DNA of 64,000 nt from Oryza sativa Japonica Group (Eukaryota; Streptophyta; Magnoliopsida; Poales; Poaceae), in NCBI RefSeq assembly GCF_034140825.1, contig NC_089035.1, positions 41,408,001-41,472,000 of the forward strand, read 5' to 3'. A model generated the notes under the pieces. The model saw only the letters and a program-made list of their open reading frames with translations, was not told the DNA's origin and did no database searches. A program made the position numbers and the translations under genes. Below, in pieces: positions 1 to 20,287 of the stretch (its first letter is position 1; each line of letters starts with the position of its first letter).

Positions 1-94
1 CGATCGATCGAGCTGAGAGCAAGCAAGGACGACGACGTCGTACGTGCTGTGTGTGCTTGGATCGAAACTGTACATGCCATGCATGCATGGCGAT

Positions 95-250
95 TTTTAC
101 CTAGTATTGGAGTTCATTGGACTGGACTTGGTACAAACTGGATTACTCATCGTCAGATGGAACAAAGACTGTCGTATGGTCGATGGATTCGATCGGCGTT
201 AGCGCTAACGGTTTTCGCGCCGGCCGTACAGTATGCTCTTCCGTACGTCC
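95..250. repeat. Promoter-side remnant of a further LCB2 unit
   Basis: Short blocks shared with the region upstream of LCB2 copy 1 (7955-8060): ATTGGACTGGACTT followed by TTAGCGCT and AACGGTTT in the same order. This suggests that another unit of the array ends just left of the window. Similarity is patchy, so confidence is limited. Confidence 0.4.
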
Positions 251-283
251 TCTTCTTCCCTTTAATTCACGAGTCACATGTCT

Positions 284-525
284 AATACTCTCTCCGTTTT
301 TCAATATACTCCGATATTATTGTTTTTTTAATAAATGTTTAACTATTCGTGTCATTCAAATAATTTACGTAATTATCATTTATTTTGTTGTGACTTAAAT
401 TATCTTTAAATGTTCTTCAAGCATGATCTAATTTCTTTTATATTTACATAAAAATTTTGAATAAGACGAATGATTAAACGTTTGTTAAAAAAACAACAGC
501 AACATATATTTAAAAAAGGGAGTAG
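284..525. mobile_element. Degenerate Stowaway-like MITE
   Basis: Begins with CTCTCTCCGTTTTT and ends with AAAAAAGGGAGTAG; the inner arms (ATGTTTAACTATTCGT and ACGAATGATTAAACGT) are inverted. Typical Tc1/mariner-type MITE layout, worn. Confidence 0.5.
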
Positions 526-1012
526 TTTAAGACAAGATTTGATTTAATTAAAATAAGATTGTAGGATTTAATAAGTTTATAATATTAATATATGATAATA
601 TTTCAACACATGACAACAATCTTTTTCTTAAAAAAAACAAGCATTTGGAATTTTTCAAAATTCTAAAGTTTGTTTGTCCTAAACATACACTTAAATACTT
701 ATTTGTCCTCACAGTAATTAATTTAATTCAATTCTACATGCATCGTGCATGTCACAAACCAAAATCATCGCTTGGTGGTGAACGTTGAGACCGTATGTAG
801 CGCGTACTTGTCAACTTCAGAATGAATATAAATATTGGTCGCGACAGGCAGGCGTCAAAGATGGCACATGTACGCAGACACGTGTTCTTCATTCTTGCTG
901 TTGTTGCCTGCATACACGAGTATAGCGGTTTGTCTTTGTTATTTCCACGTGTACACACTACTGCCAGCCGCCGATTTGTCAAGCCTTTGCCCCTAGATTA
1001 GAATCCTAGATA

Positions 1013-1344
1013 GGGGCTGTTTAGATCCAGGGTGCAAAGTTTTAACGTGTCACATCGATCGGGTTATACAGAATATCGTATAGAGTGTTTGGGCACTAAT
1101 TAATAAAAAACTAATTACAGAAACCGTCAGTACACCGTGAGACGAATTTATTAATCATAATTAATCCATCGTTAGCAAATATTTACTGTAGCACCACATT
1201 GTCAAATTATGAAGCAATTAAGCTTAAAAGATTCATCTCGCAAATTAGTCGCAATCTGGTTATTTTTTACCCTATATTTAATACTTCATACAGGTGTTTA
1301 AACGTTCGATGTGACGTACAGGAAAGGTGGGATCTAAACAGGGC
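1013..1344. mobile_element. MITE with TGTTTAGAT termini
   Basis: Inverted ends GGGGCTGTTTAGATCC and GGGATCTAAACAGGGCC bound 332 bp. The interior (AAAGTTTTAACGTGTCACAT) matches the element at 50652-50997, so both belong to one family. No transposase is coded. Confidence 0.7.
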
Positions 1345-1376
1345 CATAGTCGTTTTTTCATGAAACGTACTACTAA

Positions 1377-1623
1377 GGCTGAGTTCTTTGTCCAGTTTCC
1401 CAACTCATCTCCTTCATTTTTTTTCGCATGTTTTTCAAACTACTAAACATGGATGTCTATTTTACAAAAAAAAAACTTATACAAAAAATGATTTAAAAAA
1501 TTATATTAATCTATTTTCTTAAAAAAGCTAATAATTAATTAATCATGTGTTAATGCATATATAGTTTTGTGTGCCGGAGAGAAGGGGTTTCCAACCCCGG
1601 AACCCCTCCTCACGAACATAGCC
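1377..1623. mobile_element. PIF/Harbinger-type MITE with TAA target duplication
   Basis: Ends GGCTGAGTTCTTTG and CACGAACATAGCC are inverted, flanked on both sides by TAA (1374-1376 and 1624-1626). A truncated relative lies at 45541-45663. Three-base TAA duplication is typical of PIF/Harbinger elements. Confidence 0.65.
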
Positions 1624-1689
1624 TAAGGCTACAAGGATTATTGTAGGGAAAACTCTTTTAGTCACCTAGGTGGATGTCCACTTATCTCT

Positions 1690-1980
1690 ATTGCATGTTA
1701 AGTAAATAGTTATGAAAAAACTTTAATAAAATTGATAAGATAGACTAATATGTAGGAGTAATATATCACCCTACAAACATGCAAGTTTAAATTTGACTTC
1801 TATAAGTTGCAACAAAAAATAACAAATTTAGTAAATGAATATTTGCAGTCAAATTTGTTATTTTTGCTACAATTTGTATAAGTCGAATTTGAATTTATAT
1901 GTTTGTGAAGTGATGTATTGCACATTATTCTATCTTGTTACTTTTTAAAACAAATTGTAACCATTTGATGCATACATGTA
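1690..1980. mobile_element. Long inverted-repeat MITE
   Basis: Arms about 1692-1832 and 1850-1978 are inverted copies; the clearest part is ATCACCCTACAAACAT against ATGTTTGTGAAGTGAT. AT-rich, no coding potential. Termini are not sharply defined. Confidence 0.55.
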
Positions 1981-2329
1981 TTTTTCAAACATTGGAAGCT
2001 TTGAGTGCCAATGTTTTTCAGTTTACATTTTTTATGTGGTGGACCGACAGAAAAATAATTTCTGACGGTTTCATGCCCACAACCTTATTTTTAGTCTGAT
2101 CTATTTGTAAATTTGTCTTGAAAAATATTTTCATGATTAACATTCATAGCAAAGGAGAATCTGGAGACACTCCGTGCTGCAAAAAAGCACAATAAAAACT
2201 GCTTATTAAGTTGTAATATAGTCAATCGGAAAAGAAGTATTGACAAAAAGGACGAAACTAAAGGATTGACATTAACCGATTGTCATGCTAGACGTACAAG
2301 AGTTGAAACTTGAAAGAGTCTTCAACTAC

Positions 2330-2590
2330 TCTCAGAATGCTTTCAGTTCAGATGTATCACCTGACTTTTTGCCGGTATTTTTCACCTAAATTTCAAGTGA
2401 CACCTAGTCAGAGGCCGTTGGATGGACGATGAATTCACTGGTCAGGTCAAGATATCCACACATATAACAATTCAGTTAAAATCCGTACACAAATCCGGTG
2501 CACGCATGGCTTGAATTTTTCTCACCTAAGCTATATATAGTTCGTAGTGTCCGAGGAATTGTCAGCTGTATTCTAGCCCACAGACATTAT
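2330..2590. repeat. LCB2 3'-flank repeat, copy A
   Basis: Segment downstream of LCB2 copy 1 that resembles 9740-9995 and 15165-15585. Shared landmarks in order are a TTCAGTTCAGAT block, TTGGATGGACGATGAAT, CACTGGTCA, a CCGGTG-ACGCATGG block and CAGCT-CTAGCCCACAGACAT. It marks one edge of the tandem unit. Confidence 0.7.
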
Positions 2591-3218
2591 TTATGAGATC
2601 TCAAATCGTACGTTTTTAAATTTGATACTACAGTTAATTTTACATGCATAAAGCTTCTCTCCTTTTGTAATTGCTTCCTAAAAATCAAGTACAGAACTAT
2701 TGCCGTGTTGCTTTGTTTTACTTATAATTTTAATTACTTAAGAGAGACCAGAGTTTCCACTCTTCCCAATCAGGCTCTGCCTCTTTGAAATGGCATATTT
2801 GCAAGTTCATGGAGAGTTTATAGTGTATGATTTTGCAGTAAACATAACGTATATGCCATCAGATCAAGCACTTCAGAGATTTTAACATAATTTAATTTTC
2901 AGCTTTTGCATGTCATAACAATCAGTTCATCATTTGTTCGCAGAAATTAGACCGTCACAACAATAATTAAGCTTGCTTCACATAGGACCAATTCAACTGA
3001 TACTGCATCTTGAAAGGAAGTTGAAATCAAAACAGAGAATATCTCTACATGATTTCAGAGATTTACTCACAATATTCAGAATACGTTATAACAGTGAAAA
3101 TTTCGCTTCCTCTGAATACAAGTAATGATCTAAACCAATTCAGAAACAAAGGAAAGAATAAAAGGGTAGATGACCCAGTATATATATTGCTTGTAGAGTT
3201 CCAGTTATCAGTCAGTGT

Positions 3219-7663
<4,445 letters not shown>

Positions 7664-7827
7664 CGCCGTCGATCGATCCGCCGCCGCCGCCGCTGATCCC
7701 TCGCCGGCCGGCTAGTCTCGACGTACGGTGTGGATGCGGCGGCGCGCGGTGGCCGGCCGGTGGCGATCGATCGAGATATAGCTTGTGTTGATGGTGATCG
7801 AGTCACCGGCCGGCCGGCGGGATGGAG

Positions 7828-7836
7828 TACTTATAG
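7828..7836 (-). promoter_or_regulatory. TATA-like box of LCB2 copy 1
   Basis: CTATAAGTA on the minus strand about 165 bp upstream of the ATG at 7663. It sits in the same context (a GAGTAC or GAGTGG stretch just upstream) as the TATA box of copy 2, which supports shared origin. Confidence 0.5.
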
Positions 7837-8100
7837 GCCGGAGATTGTTGAATGGATGGATATATCGTCGGAGCTAGCCATCGATGGAGTCGTCGTCGTC
7901 GTCGTCGATGAGCGTGCAGGGGCCATGCTGCCATGGATGCAGGTGCAGCATGGGCAAAATCAGCTGCTCGTATTGGACTGGACTTACCAGGGTTGGACCG
8001 TCATTAGCGCTGCTAACGGTTTCGGTGTACGTACGTGTTCTTGCTCCCTATAGCTAGCTTTAATTAATTTCATGTCGATCGCCTCTCTAGCTAGTATAAC

Positions 8101-8334
8101 TACTTCCGTTTCTAAATATTTAACGCCGTTGACTTTTTTAAATATGTTTGATCGTTCGATCTTATTAAAAAAGTTAAGTAATTATTAATTATTTTTCTAT
8201 CATTTGATCGATTGTTAAATATACTTATATGTATACGTATAGTTTTGTATATTTCACAAAAGTTTTTGAATAAGATGAACGGTCAAATATGTGTAAAAAG
8301 TCAACGGTGTCAAATATTTAGAAACGGAGAGAGT
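8101..8334. mobile_element. Stowaway-like MITE
   Basis: Ends TACTTCCGTTTCTAAATATT and AATATTTAGAAACGGAGAGA are inverted. It lies upstream of LCB2 copy 1, close to the promoter. Confidence 0.75.
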
Positions 8335-8588
8335 AATTAATTTGGTTTGATCAGCGTCAATAATGGAATTCTCATTTCTAGATCGCTCAATCGATGTTGG
8401 TCTCTGATAGTGTACGGTCTCGTACACATATCGGTCCGATCAGTTATTCAATATTGGTACACGCGCACGTGTTCTTCGCTCTTCATGTTTTCCATGATGC
8501 ATGTGCAATTAATTAGCAGTAATTTCAATATTTGAAGATGATCGGTAAAGCTGTAAAAGAATCTGATAAATTGTTTTGAGTTGTGTGT

Positions 8589-8830
8589 ACTCCCTCCGTA
8601 AAAAAAAAAAAAGACAAACCCTGTTTTCGTGCTCAACGTTTGACCGTCCGTCTTATTTAAAAAAAATATGAAAAAAAATTAAAAAGACAAGTCACGTATA
8701 AAATATTAATCATGTTTTATAATCTAACAACAATGAAAATACGAATTATAAAAAAATTTCATATAAGACGGACAGTCAAAGTTAGACACGGAAACCCAGG
8801 GTTTGTCTTTTTTTTGAAACGGAGGAAGTA
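8589..8830. mobile_element. Stowaway-like MITE, subfamily E
   Basis: Ends ACTCCCTCCGTAAAA and TTTTGAAACGGAGGAAGTA, with GACAAACCCTG and CAGGGTTTGTC just inside. Nearly the same sequence recurs at 15236-15472. Confidence 0.78.
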
Positions 8831-8840
8831 TGTGCTACTA

Positions 8841-9130
8841 GAGCAAGTTTAATAATATAGCCAATAACTAGCTCCAAAAATTGAAACAACATTTATAGCC
8901 AACCTTATGGCTCACCATACATTATTTAGTTATAGATATATATTGTATAATTAATACATAATCTACTTATCTCTGTCACATAGTTTATTGGAGCACGTGC
9001 TGCAACTGACTACAAATATGTAGTAGCCCGTTTTTATTTTCTCTTTCACATAAGTACAAATATAATGTTGTAGCTTATATATATAACCCACTTATATCAC
9101 CTTATTATACTCACTTTTAGTTTATTCTAG
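8841..9130. mobile_element. Partial GAGCAAGTTTAAT-type MITE
   Basis: Starts with GAGCAAGTTTAATAATATAG, the terminus shared with elements at 48257-48496 and 51972-52755, but no matching far end is clear. The right part is probably lost. Confidence 0.45.
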
Positions 9131-9739
9131 TCGCTTCTTCACATCCTTGATAGAATTGCCTCCGTATTTAGTTGAGTTGCACATATCAATTCAACGTAAA
9201 AGCTTAAACTTATGGAGAAAGGTGGATAATTTGATTTATATTAATTCTAACACTAATGATAATTAGAAAACAATAATGTTGTTTATATATACCTTTAAAA
9301 CAATGGGTAAAGCTCGTTTTTGGCTGAACTGTAAAACCGGTTAATTTTTTTAACTTCACTTTTAAAATCGAATAAAATATGCTAAGAAATATTTTATAGT
9401 AAGCTTTGATCGATATGACGCTAAATTAATCAAGTGCACTCACAGCAAACTAACCATCAAAACGCACTCCAAATTTCCAAAACTTAAGTTTATTTTTTTT
9501 AATCTCGGGAAAACTTGTGTTTATCTGCGCCCTTTCACTTGGACAGCGTGGACATTATAATTGACATTATCAGCAAATTAAGTTAAATTTGGAGACCATG
9601 TACAGAATATTTCAGACCATCTCATCCAAGTGTCCAGTGGTGATCCATATAACACCATAAATCTGCTTAACTTATAATCTAATCTACGTTTGTATTGAAA
9701 AAGAGAGCAAATGTTAAACGAGAAACGAAAGCATCTCCA
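9131..9739. other. Intergenic, no gene seen
   Basis: AT-rich sequence between a partial MITE and the LCB2 3'-flank repeat B. I see no exon, RNA gene or clear element ends. Confidence 0.5.
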
Positions 9740-9995
9740 GTTCAGGTTTCAGGATGCGTTCAGTTCAGATCTGTCACCTGATCTTTGCCGGGTATTTTCA
9801 GCTTTCGGAGACCATTGGATGGACGATGAATGCACTGGTCAAGTCAAAGAGATTCAGCCATATATATAACGACTCAATTGAGTCAATTCAGCCATTGTTG
9901 AACTACTTGAATCCGGTGTACGCATGGATTGATTTTTTTTCTCTCTCTCTCCGTACTGTCCAAGGATTTGTCAGCTAGGACTAGCCCACAGACAT
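9740..9995. repeat. LCB2 3'-flank repeat, copy B
   Basis: Same landmark series as at 2330-2590, lying between the two LCB2 genes downstream of copy 2. Further similarity continues toward the gene (10430-10640 resembles 2755-2960), so the duplicated unit includes the 3' flank. Confidence 0.7.
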
Positions 9996-10941
9996 GTACT
10001 GTATTTGTACGCGAAGAGACTTTTCTGGCGTGAGTCACTGACATGTGGGCTCATATGTCAGACGCTTAAAGTCAGAGAACAATAAGTTAAAGTATCTAGT
10101 TTCATTTGTACGAGATTTCAAAATGGAGAGTTTACTTATATATACAGCTTATTATGCAAGCATAATTGGGTGTCTTCAGGTATTTAGTGTAGGTTTAGGG
10201 AATGATCTTGAGGCACTTGTAAGACGGTGTTTTTGGAGTGAATCATTTTTTGGGTTGATGTCTCTTCTTTATCAATGAAATCAGATAGAGCTTTTGCCTT
10301 CGGTTTAGAAAATATTATGCACGCAAGAAGTTGCATCTTTTGTAATAATCAAGTTCATGTATAGAACTGGCGTCATCTTGCGTTTTTTTTTTTACTTGAA
10401 GACAAGAGTTTTCACTCTTCCATCAGGCTCTTTGGAATAACTTTTGCAAGTTCATGGGCAGTTTATAAAGTTTAAGTATGAATCTGGCAGTACACTGCAC
10501 AGATAGCTGCACCTGATACCCATGCCACCAGATCAATCAAACACTTCAGAGATTTAACAACATTTTTTCGCTTAATCACTTGATCACAGCAACCAGACCT
10601 CACACTATGAGTGAAGCTTACTTCACACACAATCGATGCAACTGACGTTGCATCTACAAAGGAAGCTAAAATCAAAAGAGGAAGAGTCTCTACATGATTT
10701 CAGACACTTTACTCGCAAGATTCAGAGCTGTAACAGCGAAACTTTTGCTTCCTCTGAACTCGACAAAACAGTGTCTATCATTGTGTTGTGTTTTGGACTA
10801 TGATGGATGATAATACAAGCTGTACAGATCTAAGCCACTTCAGAAACAAAGGAAAATCAAAAGGGTCCGAAGCACATGAGCCGAACCGAGGCATGGCACA
10901 CTGCCTAGATCACCCAGTATATTTCTTCTGGTTGTAGGTGT
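9996..10941. other. 3' flank of LCB2 copy 2
   Basis: Non-coding sequence downstream of LCB2 copy 2, partly similar to 2755-3218 downstream of copy 1. It probably includes the 3' UTR; no other gene is recognised. Confidence 0.5.
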
Positions 10942-14147
<3,206 letters not shown>

Positions 14148-14219
14148 CGTCGTCGATGCAGGCGGCGGCGGCGGGAGGATGGGAGGCGATGGCGGCGGCG
14201 ACGGCAGCAGGTGGAGTGG

Positions 14220-14227
14220 TATTTATA
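14220..14227 (-). promoter_or_regulatory. TATA box of LCB2 copy 2
   Basis: TATAAATA on the minus strand, about 75 bp upstream of the ATG at 14147, at the right distance for a short leader. The region between is GC-rich. Confidence 0.6.
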
Positions 14228-14700
14228 GCCGCCGCCACGGCGAGCGGCGAGGTGAGGTGGGGGAGTGGAAGAGGAGGAGGAGGAAGAAGAGGAAGAGGTC
14301 GTCAATGGCGACGAGGTGACGGCGATTAATTAATAATATAATACTAGGATATAATAATGTGCCGTCAGCGACGAACGAACGAGGCTGTGATGTGATGTGA
14401 TGGAGATTACCACTCGATTAGCAGCTGATTGGAATCGGGTAATAATATAATTAGCCGGATCTGGGTCAGGATTATCGACGGCAACGACGACGACGATGAT
14501 GGCGGCGGCGGCGGCGGAGGAGGAGTCCCCGTCGCCGGTCACCGGCGCTCGGATGACGCCATCGCCATCACATCGCATCGCATCGCTCAATGTGTTCTTT
14601 TCCTCGAATTTTCTTCGTGTCAAGCTAGTGAGTCACAGTCTTAGGCAACAGATAATTCGTTGGTTTTTGCAGTAATGAAAAAATAAATCTTTTGATGGTG
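14228..14700. other. GC-rich upstream region of LCB2 copy 2
   Basis: Purine-rich and (GGC)n/(GAC)n-rich sequence above the TATA box. Long open frames here are low-complexity and not credible genes. Confidence 0.5.
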
Positions 14701-14726
14701 TTAGTAGGAAAGCCTATATTTTTGCT

Positions 14727-14890
14727 CATCGCGTACTTATTAAGTTAAAATTTAAATTTTTAACTTTAAATTTGGTATTGATTTTGATGTTTTTTCCATC
14801 AAATTTATTTTTCAGCATTTGCTTTTCTCGCTAATAACACGTATATAAAAGTTTTATTCATAAATTATTTTTATTTACAAATATGCCATT
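14727..14890. repeat. Dispersed repeat of the TTTTTAACTTTAAATTT family
   Basis: Shares TTTTTAACTTTAAATTTGG, TTTATTTTTCAGC-TTTGCTTTT and ATATATAAAAGTTTTATTCA with copies at 33183-33343, 37985-38150 and 51368-51560. The four copies look like fragments of one dispersed, non-coding element. Confidence 0.65.
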
Positions 14891-15164
14891 TGATTTATTA
14901 ATAAGTCAAGAATAAGCTAGACGATGGGGACCTATTCTTGTCAGGAAAGATTTTTACGATTTTCTCGTGGTTTAGTTTGATGGAGATGTCAGAGTAATTC
15001 AGCGATTTGGTATGTGTACAGTACAGGTAGTTATGTTCGATTAAAATAGAGATTAAAGTTTAGAATTAGTGATGTCATCTAGGTCGCTGAAGGAGAAAGC
15101 GGCTTCAGCTCAAGTGGCCTTTTTTTTCAGTCAAAATCTGTGACCTTTGCTAGTGTTTTTTAAG

Positions 15165-15585
15165 TGACTTGGTCAGGGTGGGGATTGGATGGACCAGGAA
15201 TGCACTACTCAAGTCAAGAAATCTATCCACAAAACTACTCCCTCCGTAAAAAAAAAAACAAACCCTGGTCTCCGTGCTCAACATTTGACCGTCCGTCTTA
15301 TTTAAAAAAATTACGAAAAAAATTAAAAAGACAAGTCACACCTAAAATATTAATTATGTTTTATTATCTAACAACAATGAAAATGCGAATTATAAAAAAA
15401 ATTCATATAAGACGGACAGTCAAAGTTGGACACGGAAACCCAGGGTTTGCCTTTTTTTGACTGAGGGAGTACTCAATTAAACCATTGATAAATCCAGTGC
15501 AAACATGACTGGAATTTCTTGTTTGTGCCACTATATTTTAGAGTGCTTAGAGGGACCAATGAGTCAGCTCTGGCTGGCTAAGTGG
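15165..15585. repeat. LCB2 3'-flank repeat, copy C, split by a MITE
   Basis: Third copy of the 3'-flank landmarks (TTGGATGGACCAGGAATGCACT, AAATCCAGTGCA, GGGACCAATGAGTCAGCT), here upstream of LCB2 copy 2 with no LCB2 gene to its right. A Stowaway-like MITE at 15236-15472 sits inside it. It may be the stub of a lost or unequal-crossover unit. Confidence 0.55.
15236..15472. mobile_element. Stowaway-like MITE, subfamily E
   Basis: Ends ACTCCCTCCGTAAAA and GACTGAGGGAGTACTC; the interior nearly repeats the element at 8589-8830 (CGTGCTCAAC-TTTGACCGTC and CACGGAAACCCAGGGTTTG). It interrupts LCB2 3'-flank repeat C. Confidence 0.78.
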
Positions 15586-15770
15586 CAAAATTCTCGCTTG
15601 GTCATACTTGGCCAAACACAAATTGCATGTTGAGTGGAGAGAGTTTGGTACATGCAGCCTATAGCCCCATAGTTTCTTCTGTAGCTAATTATAAGTAACG
15701 TTTATTAGAAAAAAAAATAACTTATGAATAAAACTTTTATATGTATGCATTCTTAACGACTATGGCTTTG

Positions 15771-15896
15771 TTCGGCAGCCATACAAGCTGCAGCTGCTGC
15801 GGCTGCTACATTAGAAATTTGCTACAAGCTGTAGCAATTCTTAACTACTGTAGCTGCAGCTGCAACTAAAAAAAATACCAGCCGAACCCACCCTAT
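15771..15896. mobile_element. Small MITE with GTTCGGC ends
   Basis: About 126 bp with ends GGCTTTGTTCGGCAGCC and CAGCCGAACCCACCC and inner inverted CTGCAGCTGC blocks. Non-coding hairpin-forming element. Confidence 0.5.
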
Positions 15897-16655
15897 GCAT
15901 GCTAGGAAATAAACTATGATAATAAAAAAAAAATAAAATCACCACTAAATTAAGTAAATTTGGTTGTACCGAGATCCCGTTTGAAACTTTGAAGATGAAG
16001 ATTAAGTACGAGTACACAAAACGAGAAAACCCTTAACGCATGATTAATTGAGTTTAAATTATTTTAAAATTAAAAACTAAATTTATTTGATATTTTAAAT
16101 TAACTTCTATATAGGAAGCCTTTACACGAAACCCACAATTTAACATTTTAAAAAACGTGTCAATGAAAATCGAGGTTAAATCTATTTCTTAATAGCAATA
16201 AAATCAAGCATTGGGTTGGCATCAAATTGCGTTCTCTGAATTTCTTTCCCCCTTTTCTTTTGCTTGGGTGCAGAATGTTCAGTTCAGTGATCGCCCAACC
16301 ACGTCTGCACGGCTGGAGATTTCTCTTCATCCACAGAGGAGATTGAATACGCTTCAAGCAATATTACGCCTTGTAACTCGGAAGGCGTATTTGGGTCCCT
16401 CGCTTCCCTCGTGCCGGGCGCCGTCTGGGCTGGGAGGAAGACGACGACGACGGCGCGTGGATCTATCTGTAACCGCAATGCGCTCCATTCCTCTCCATCT
16501 CGCGATAATTAATCGCGATTTGCACCGCTCAAAATTCCGATCTGCGTTTCTCCTCCTCTCCAAATCTCCGCGTTTCTTCTTCTTCCGCAGCAACGGATCG
16601 AGGAGGACACGAGAGATTGCGGCGGCGGCTGTGGCATTAGCTTGATACTGGGGCA
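15897..16655. other. Upstream region and leader of the DUF3754 gene
   Basis: The AT-rich left part has no gene. From about 16380 the sequence becomes GC-rich and runs without interruption into the ATG at 16656, so the right part is probably promoter and 5' UTR. Confidence 0.45.
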
Positions 16656-19600
16656 ATGGCGGAGGCGGAGGCGGGGAGGAAGGAGAAGAAGGAGGTGGTG
16701 CGGCTGGAGCGCGAATCGGTGATCCCCATCATGAAGCCCAAGCTCATCATGAAGCTCGCCTACCTCATCGGTAATGCGACCTACCTCTCTCTCCCCCTAC
16801 TTCTTCGAAGACATGTTCTGTTTTTAGTATGATCCGATTGCTATCACGAAGCTGTCTCGTGAGAATCTTGCCCCTTCTTAATCTGAAGGAAAGAAGGGAT
16901 CTTGCGTTGGTTGATTGATTCACTGTTTACGTGTAAAAATGGAATGTGGTTAGAGAAATCATCTGAATCGTTGGCATTGCAATTCAGTCTTAGGCTTTAC
17001 CTAATGCCCACAATAATAGTGCAGTATTAGTAATGTGGCGTTGAGCATATCATGCCAAGTGTTCCAGCTTTCTTAGTTTCTACATTTTGAAGCAAAATTA
17101 GTCTTTCTGGATATATGAGGAGACTGTGCTACTACTTACTGAAATTTAAAAACTGTTTACCTGTTTCTTGAAGAACAACAATCTGACAGAGAAGAATTCT
17201 TGAAGCTCTGCAAGAGGATTGAGTACACCATTAGGGCCTGGTATCATCTCCAGTTTGATGATATGATGGTGAGAGCTTGCATTCGTTACTGAAGTCCTGT
17301 TCTCCATACATTTTCTTTTATGGACTTGATGGAGCTTATGACCATCATTAAGATCTGCTGATTTCTGGCAGTGTTTCACAATGTGATCTGATCTGTCAGA
17401 ACTGCTATAATTTCCACAGGAACTATTTGCTCTTTTTGACCCTGTTCATGGTGCCCAAAAACTGCAACAGCAGAATTTCTCGACTGAGGAAGTCGATACA
17501 CTCGAGCAGAACTTCCTGACCTATTTCTTTCAGGTAAACAAACTGTTTGGGAGATGGAACTATTATATGTCTCAACTACACATGAATGATCAGGATATTT
17601 CTTAATAAGTATTACAAGGGACCCAGATATATCCACAATATTACACAATAAATTGTATGAAATCTTGGTGCAGGTGATGCAAAAAAGCAATTTCAACATA
17701 TTATCAGATGATGAGGTTGAGCTTGCTCATTCTGGACAATATCTGCTGAATCTTCCCATCAAAGTTGATGAAGCAAAGGTTAACATCCTCTCCCTCCAGG
17801 CTGTGTCCTAATCTAAAAATCATTGGATTTGACAATATTATTGTAAAATTTGTTTTTTACTGGTGCAGTTAGATAACAAACTTTTGTCAAAGTATTTTAA
17901 AGAGCACCATCACGACAACCTACCGGAGTTCTCAGATAAGGTGAGTAGCTAACATTATGTTCTGTCTTTTACATCTCTTCAGTGTTATCTATCAGAATAT
18001 TTGTTTATAGAAGATGAGAAAGATGGTTTTGAAGTGGTGTAATTGATGGTTAGCCAGTGTATTCCTTTTTTTCATGTGTTGTTAGTGTAGCAGAACTGGA
18101 TGCTTGCCCTCCTAATGACCGTGTGCTGTGGCCAAGTCATCCTCAAATATTGTTCCTGAACCATATGCACACCTAATATAATCTTTTATATGCCAGTATG
18201 TCATATTCCGGAGGGGCATTGGACTGGATCGCACTAGCAACTTTTTCTTTATGGAGAAAGTGGACATGATCATAGCTCGTGCGTGGCGATGGTTCTTGGA
18301 GAAAACAAGGTGCGCTATCCACTACATATGTATTTTCATGTCCATTTTATCTTGATCGTCCAAAAGATTAACTATTTTCACAATGAAATTTTAGACTGCA
18401 AAAGCTCTTCTCAAGAAAGAAAAGTGTTAGGCCAAAGACAGATTCCAAGAAGAATGATGATCTAGTTGGTGAAGAAGAGGACAAGGAGCTATATGTTGAA
18501 CGCATACGACTTGAAACAATGAATTTGAGGTTTGTGCTATTCTTGACCTTTTAGGCCATCACAGTTCCTGAAAACTTGCTATTGCTTGTCTTCTCCACTC
18601 ATATTTGATATTTCCTTCCTTGTTCTGTAGCTTGCGCAACTTAATTGGCAAGGTTACAATTCAAGAGCCTACATTTGAAGAGGTGATTGTCTTGTACAGG
18701 TAAGTCCCGTAAATTATTTGCATCTGAGGATGCAGGAAACCTTTTTCGGGTGCGCCCTGGTTGTGAATTGGCTGCTTTCATGATGTCTTGAACTACTGTG
18801 TTATAACTGATTTCTGACTGTTCTTTCAGGAGGAAAAGCCCTAAGGGCCAGAATGATAGATCAATTCATGTAAAGCACTTCAAAAATATTCCAATGGCAG
18901 ATATGGAGCTGGTTTTGGTAAGTGTAGAAGCTTAATATGCCAAAGAATAATGTGGTGACATCCATATTGCTTTCTTCAATTGGACTTATGCTGAAGAGAA
19001 ATTATGACTGTTGCAGCCTGAGAAGAAAAATCCAAGCCTCACACCAATGGACTGGGTTCAGTTTATTGTTTCTGTTGTCATTGGACTTGTAAGTGGACTG
19101 GAACTGGTTGCACTTGATTGGGTTGTGATTCATCACCTGATGATTATTTTTTTCACATTGCTCAGGTTACACTTGTCAGTTCGCTCGAAATGCCTAAAGC
19201 TGATTTCTGGGTTGTAGTTGCCGTCCTTTCTGCCCTGGCTGGATATTGTGCCAAGATCTATTTATCGTGAGTGCCTTGGTTGATATATTTGTTTTGATTG
19301 GGTATTCGTCTTGTCATCTTGTCGGTAATCTGCATTGTGTATATAATAGAGCAGGGACAGGGAGGATTTTTGTTTACTCATCCAGCCAGAATTACTTTAG
19401 AATACCTCCATAAAATGCAGTTTTGCTTCCCTGATTCCTTCAGCATTTTCTTATTTATGATGATACTTTATTTGCTGTATTGGTTGTATTGGACAAATTT
19501 GGTAAATAAGCTACCTTTGATTCAGGTTTCAACAGAACATGGCAACATATCAAAACCTAATAACTCAATCAATGTATGACAAACAGCTAGATAGTGGGAA

Positions 19601-20287
19601 AGGCACACTTCTCCATCTCTGTGATGATGTGATTCAGCAGGAAGTAGGTCTCCATATTGTAGTACTTGATTCAGAATAAGCATATCAGAGACTTGTGCTC
19701 ACAATTATTTTCATCTTTGTGGTTTCTGAATTCTGATGTCCAGGTCAAGGAGATTATAATTTCCTACTATATTTTGATGGAAAATGGAAAGGCGACTATT
19801 GAGGTATTGCTTTGGTATTTGAAACAAGCATGTTTTGTTTCTGAAGTTGTGCAAGTATAAAAATTGAGTTGAATATTCTTGGCACTCAATGCTAGGATCT
19901 TGACTTACAATGTGAAGAGTTAATCCAAGAAGAGTTTGGCTTGCAATGCAATTTTGAGGTGATGGATGCTGTTCAGAAGTTAGAGAGGCTTGGCATCATT
20001 ACAAGAGTGAGTTCTTACAGCTTGTTACAGCAGTACCAAATCATAGTGAGATATATATCCCCAAAAAAAACTTAGATAAATTTCAGAATGTATAGAATCT
20101 AAAAGAATTTTTAAATGAAATACCATTATGTTGTTACTCGCATTTTCTCTATTTTAATCATGGATAATAAAGCCAGTGATGCTTGCAGGATTCTATTGGA
20201 AGAATATGCTGTCTATCTCTGAAGCGTGCCAATGAGATCATTGGCGCTACTACAGAAGAGCTGGTTATGAAGGCCAGACAAAGCTAG
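16656..20287 (+). CDS. DUF3754 family membrane protein
   Basis: A 488-residue protein in 15 exons: 16656-16770, 17174-17268, 17420-17533, 17674-17778, 17869-17940, 18197-18309, 18395-18529, 18631-18699, 18830-18917, 19017-19088, 19166-19266, 19526-19643, 19744-19803, 19896-20006, 20189-20287. All junctions are GT-AG and the frame is kept. The start is a charged N-terminus ([13 protein letters not shown]). The middle region carries [20 protein letters not shown], typical of the DUF3754 (TMEM143-like) family. Two hydrophobic helices follow, at about residues 315-333 and 339-358, then a soluble C-terminal tail. No catalytic motif is visible and the molecular role is unknown. Plant members are often predicted for mitochondria or plastids, but no clear targeting peptide shows here. 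The gene looks intact. Confidence 0.88.

Noticed and set aside
14429-14644. Asp- and Gly-rich open frames upstream of LCB2 copy 2
   Set aside because: They translate (GAC)n/(GGC)n simple sequence in a promoter region.
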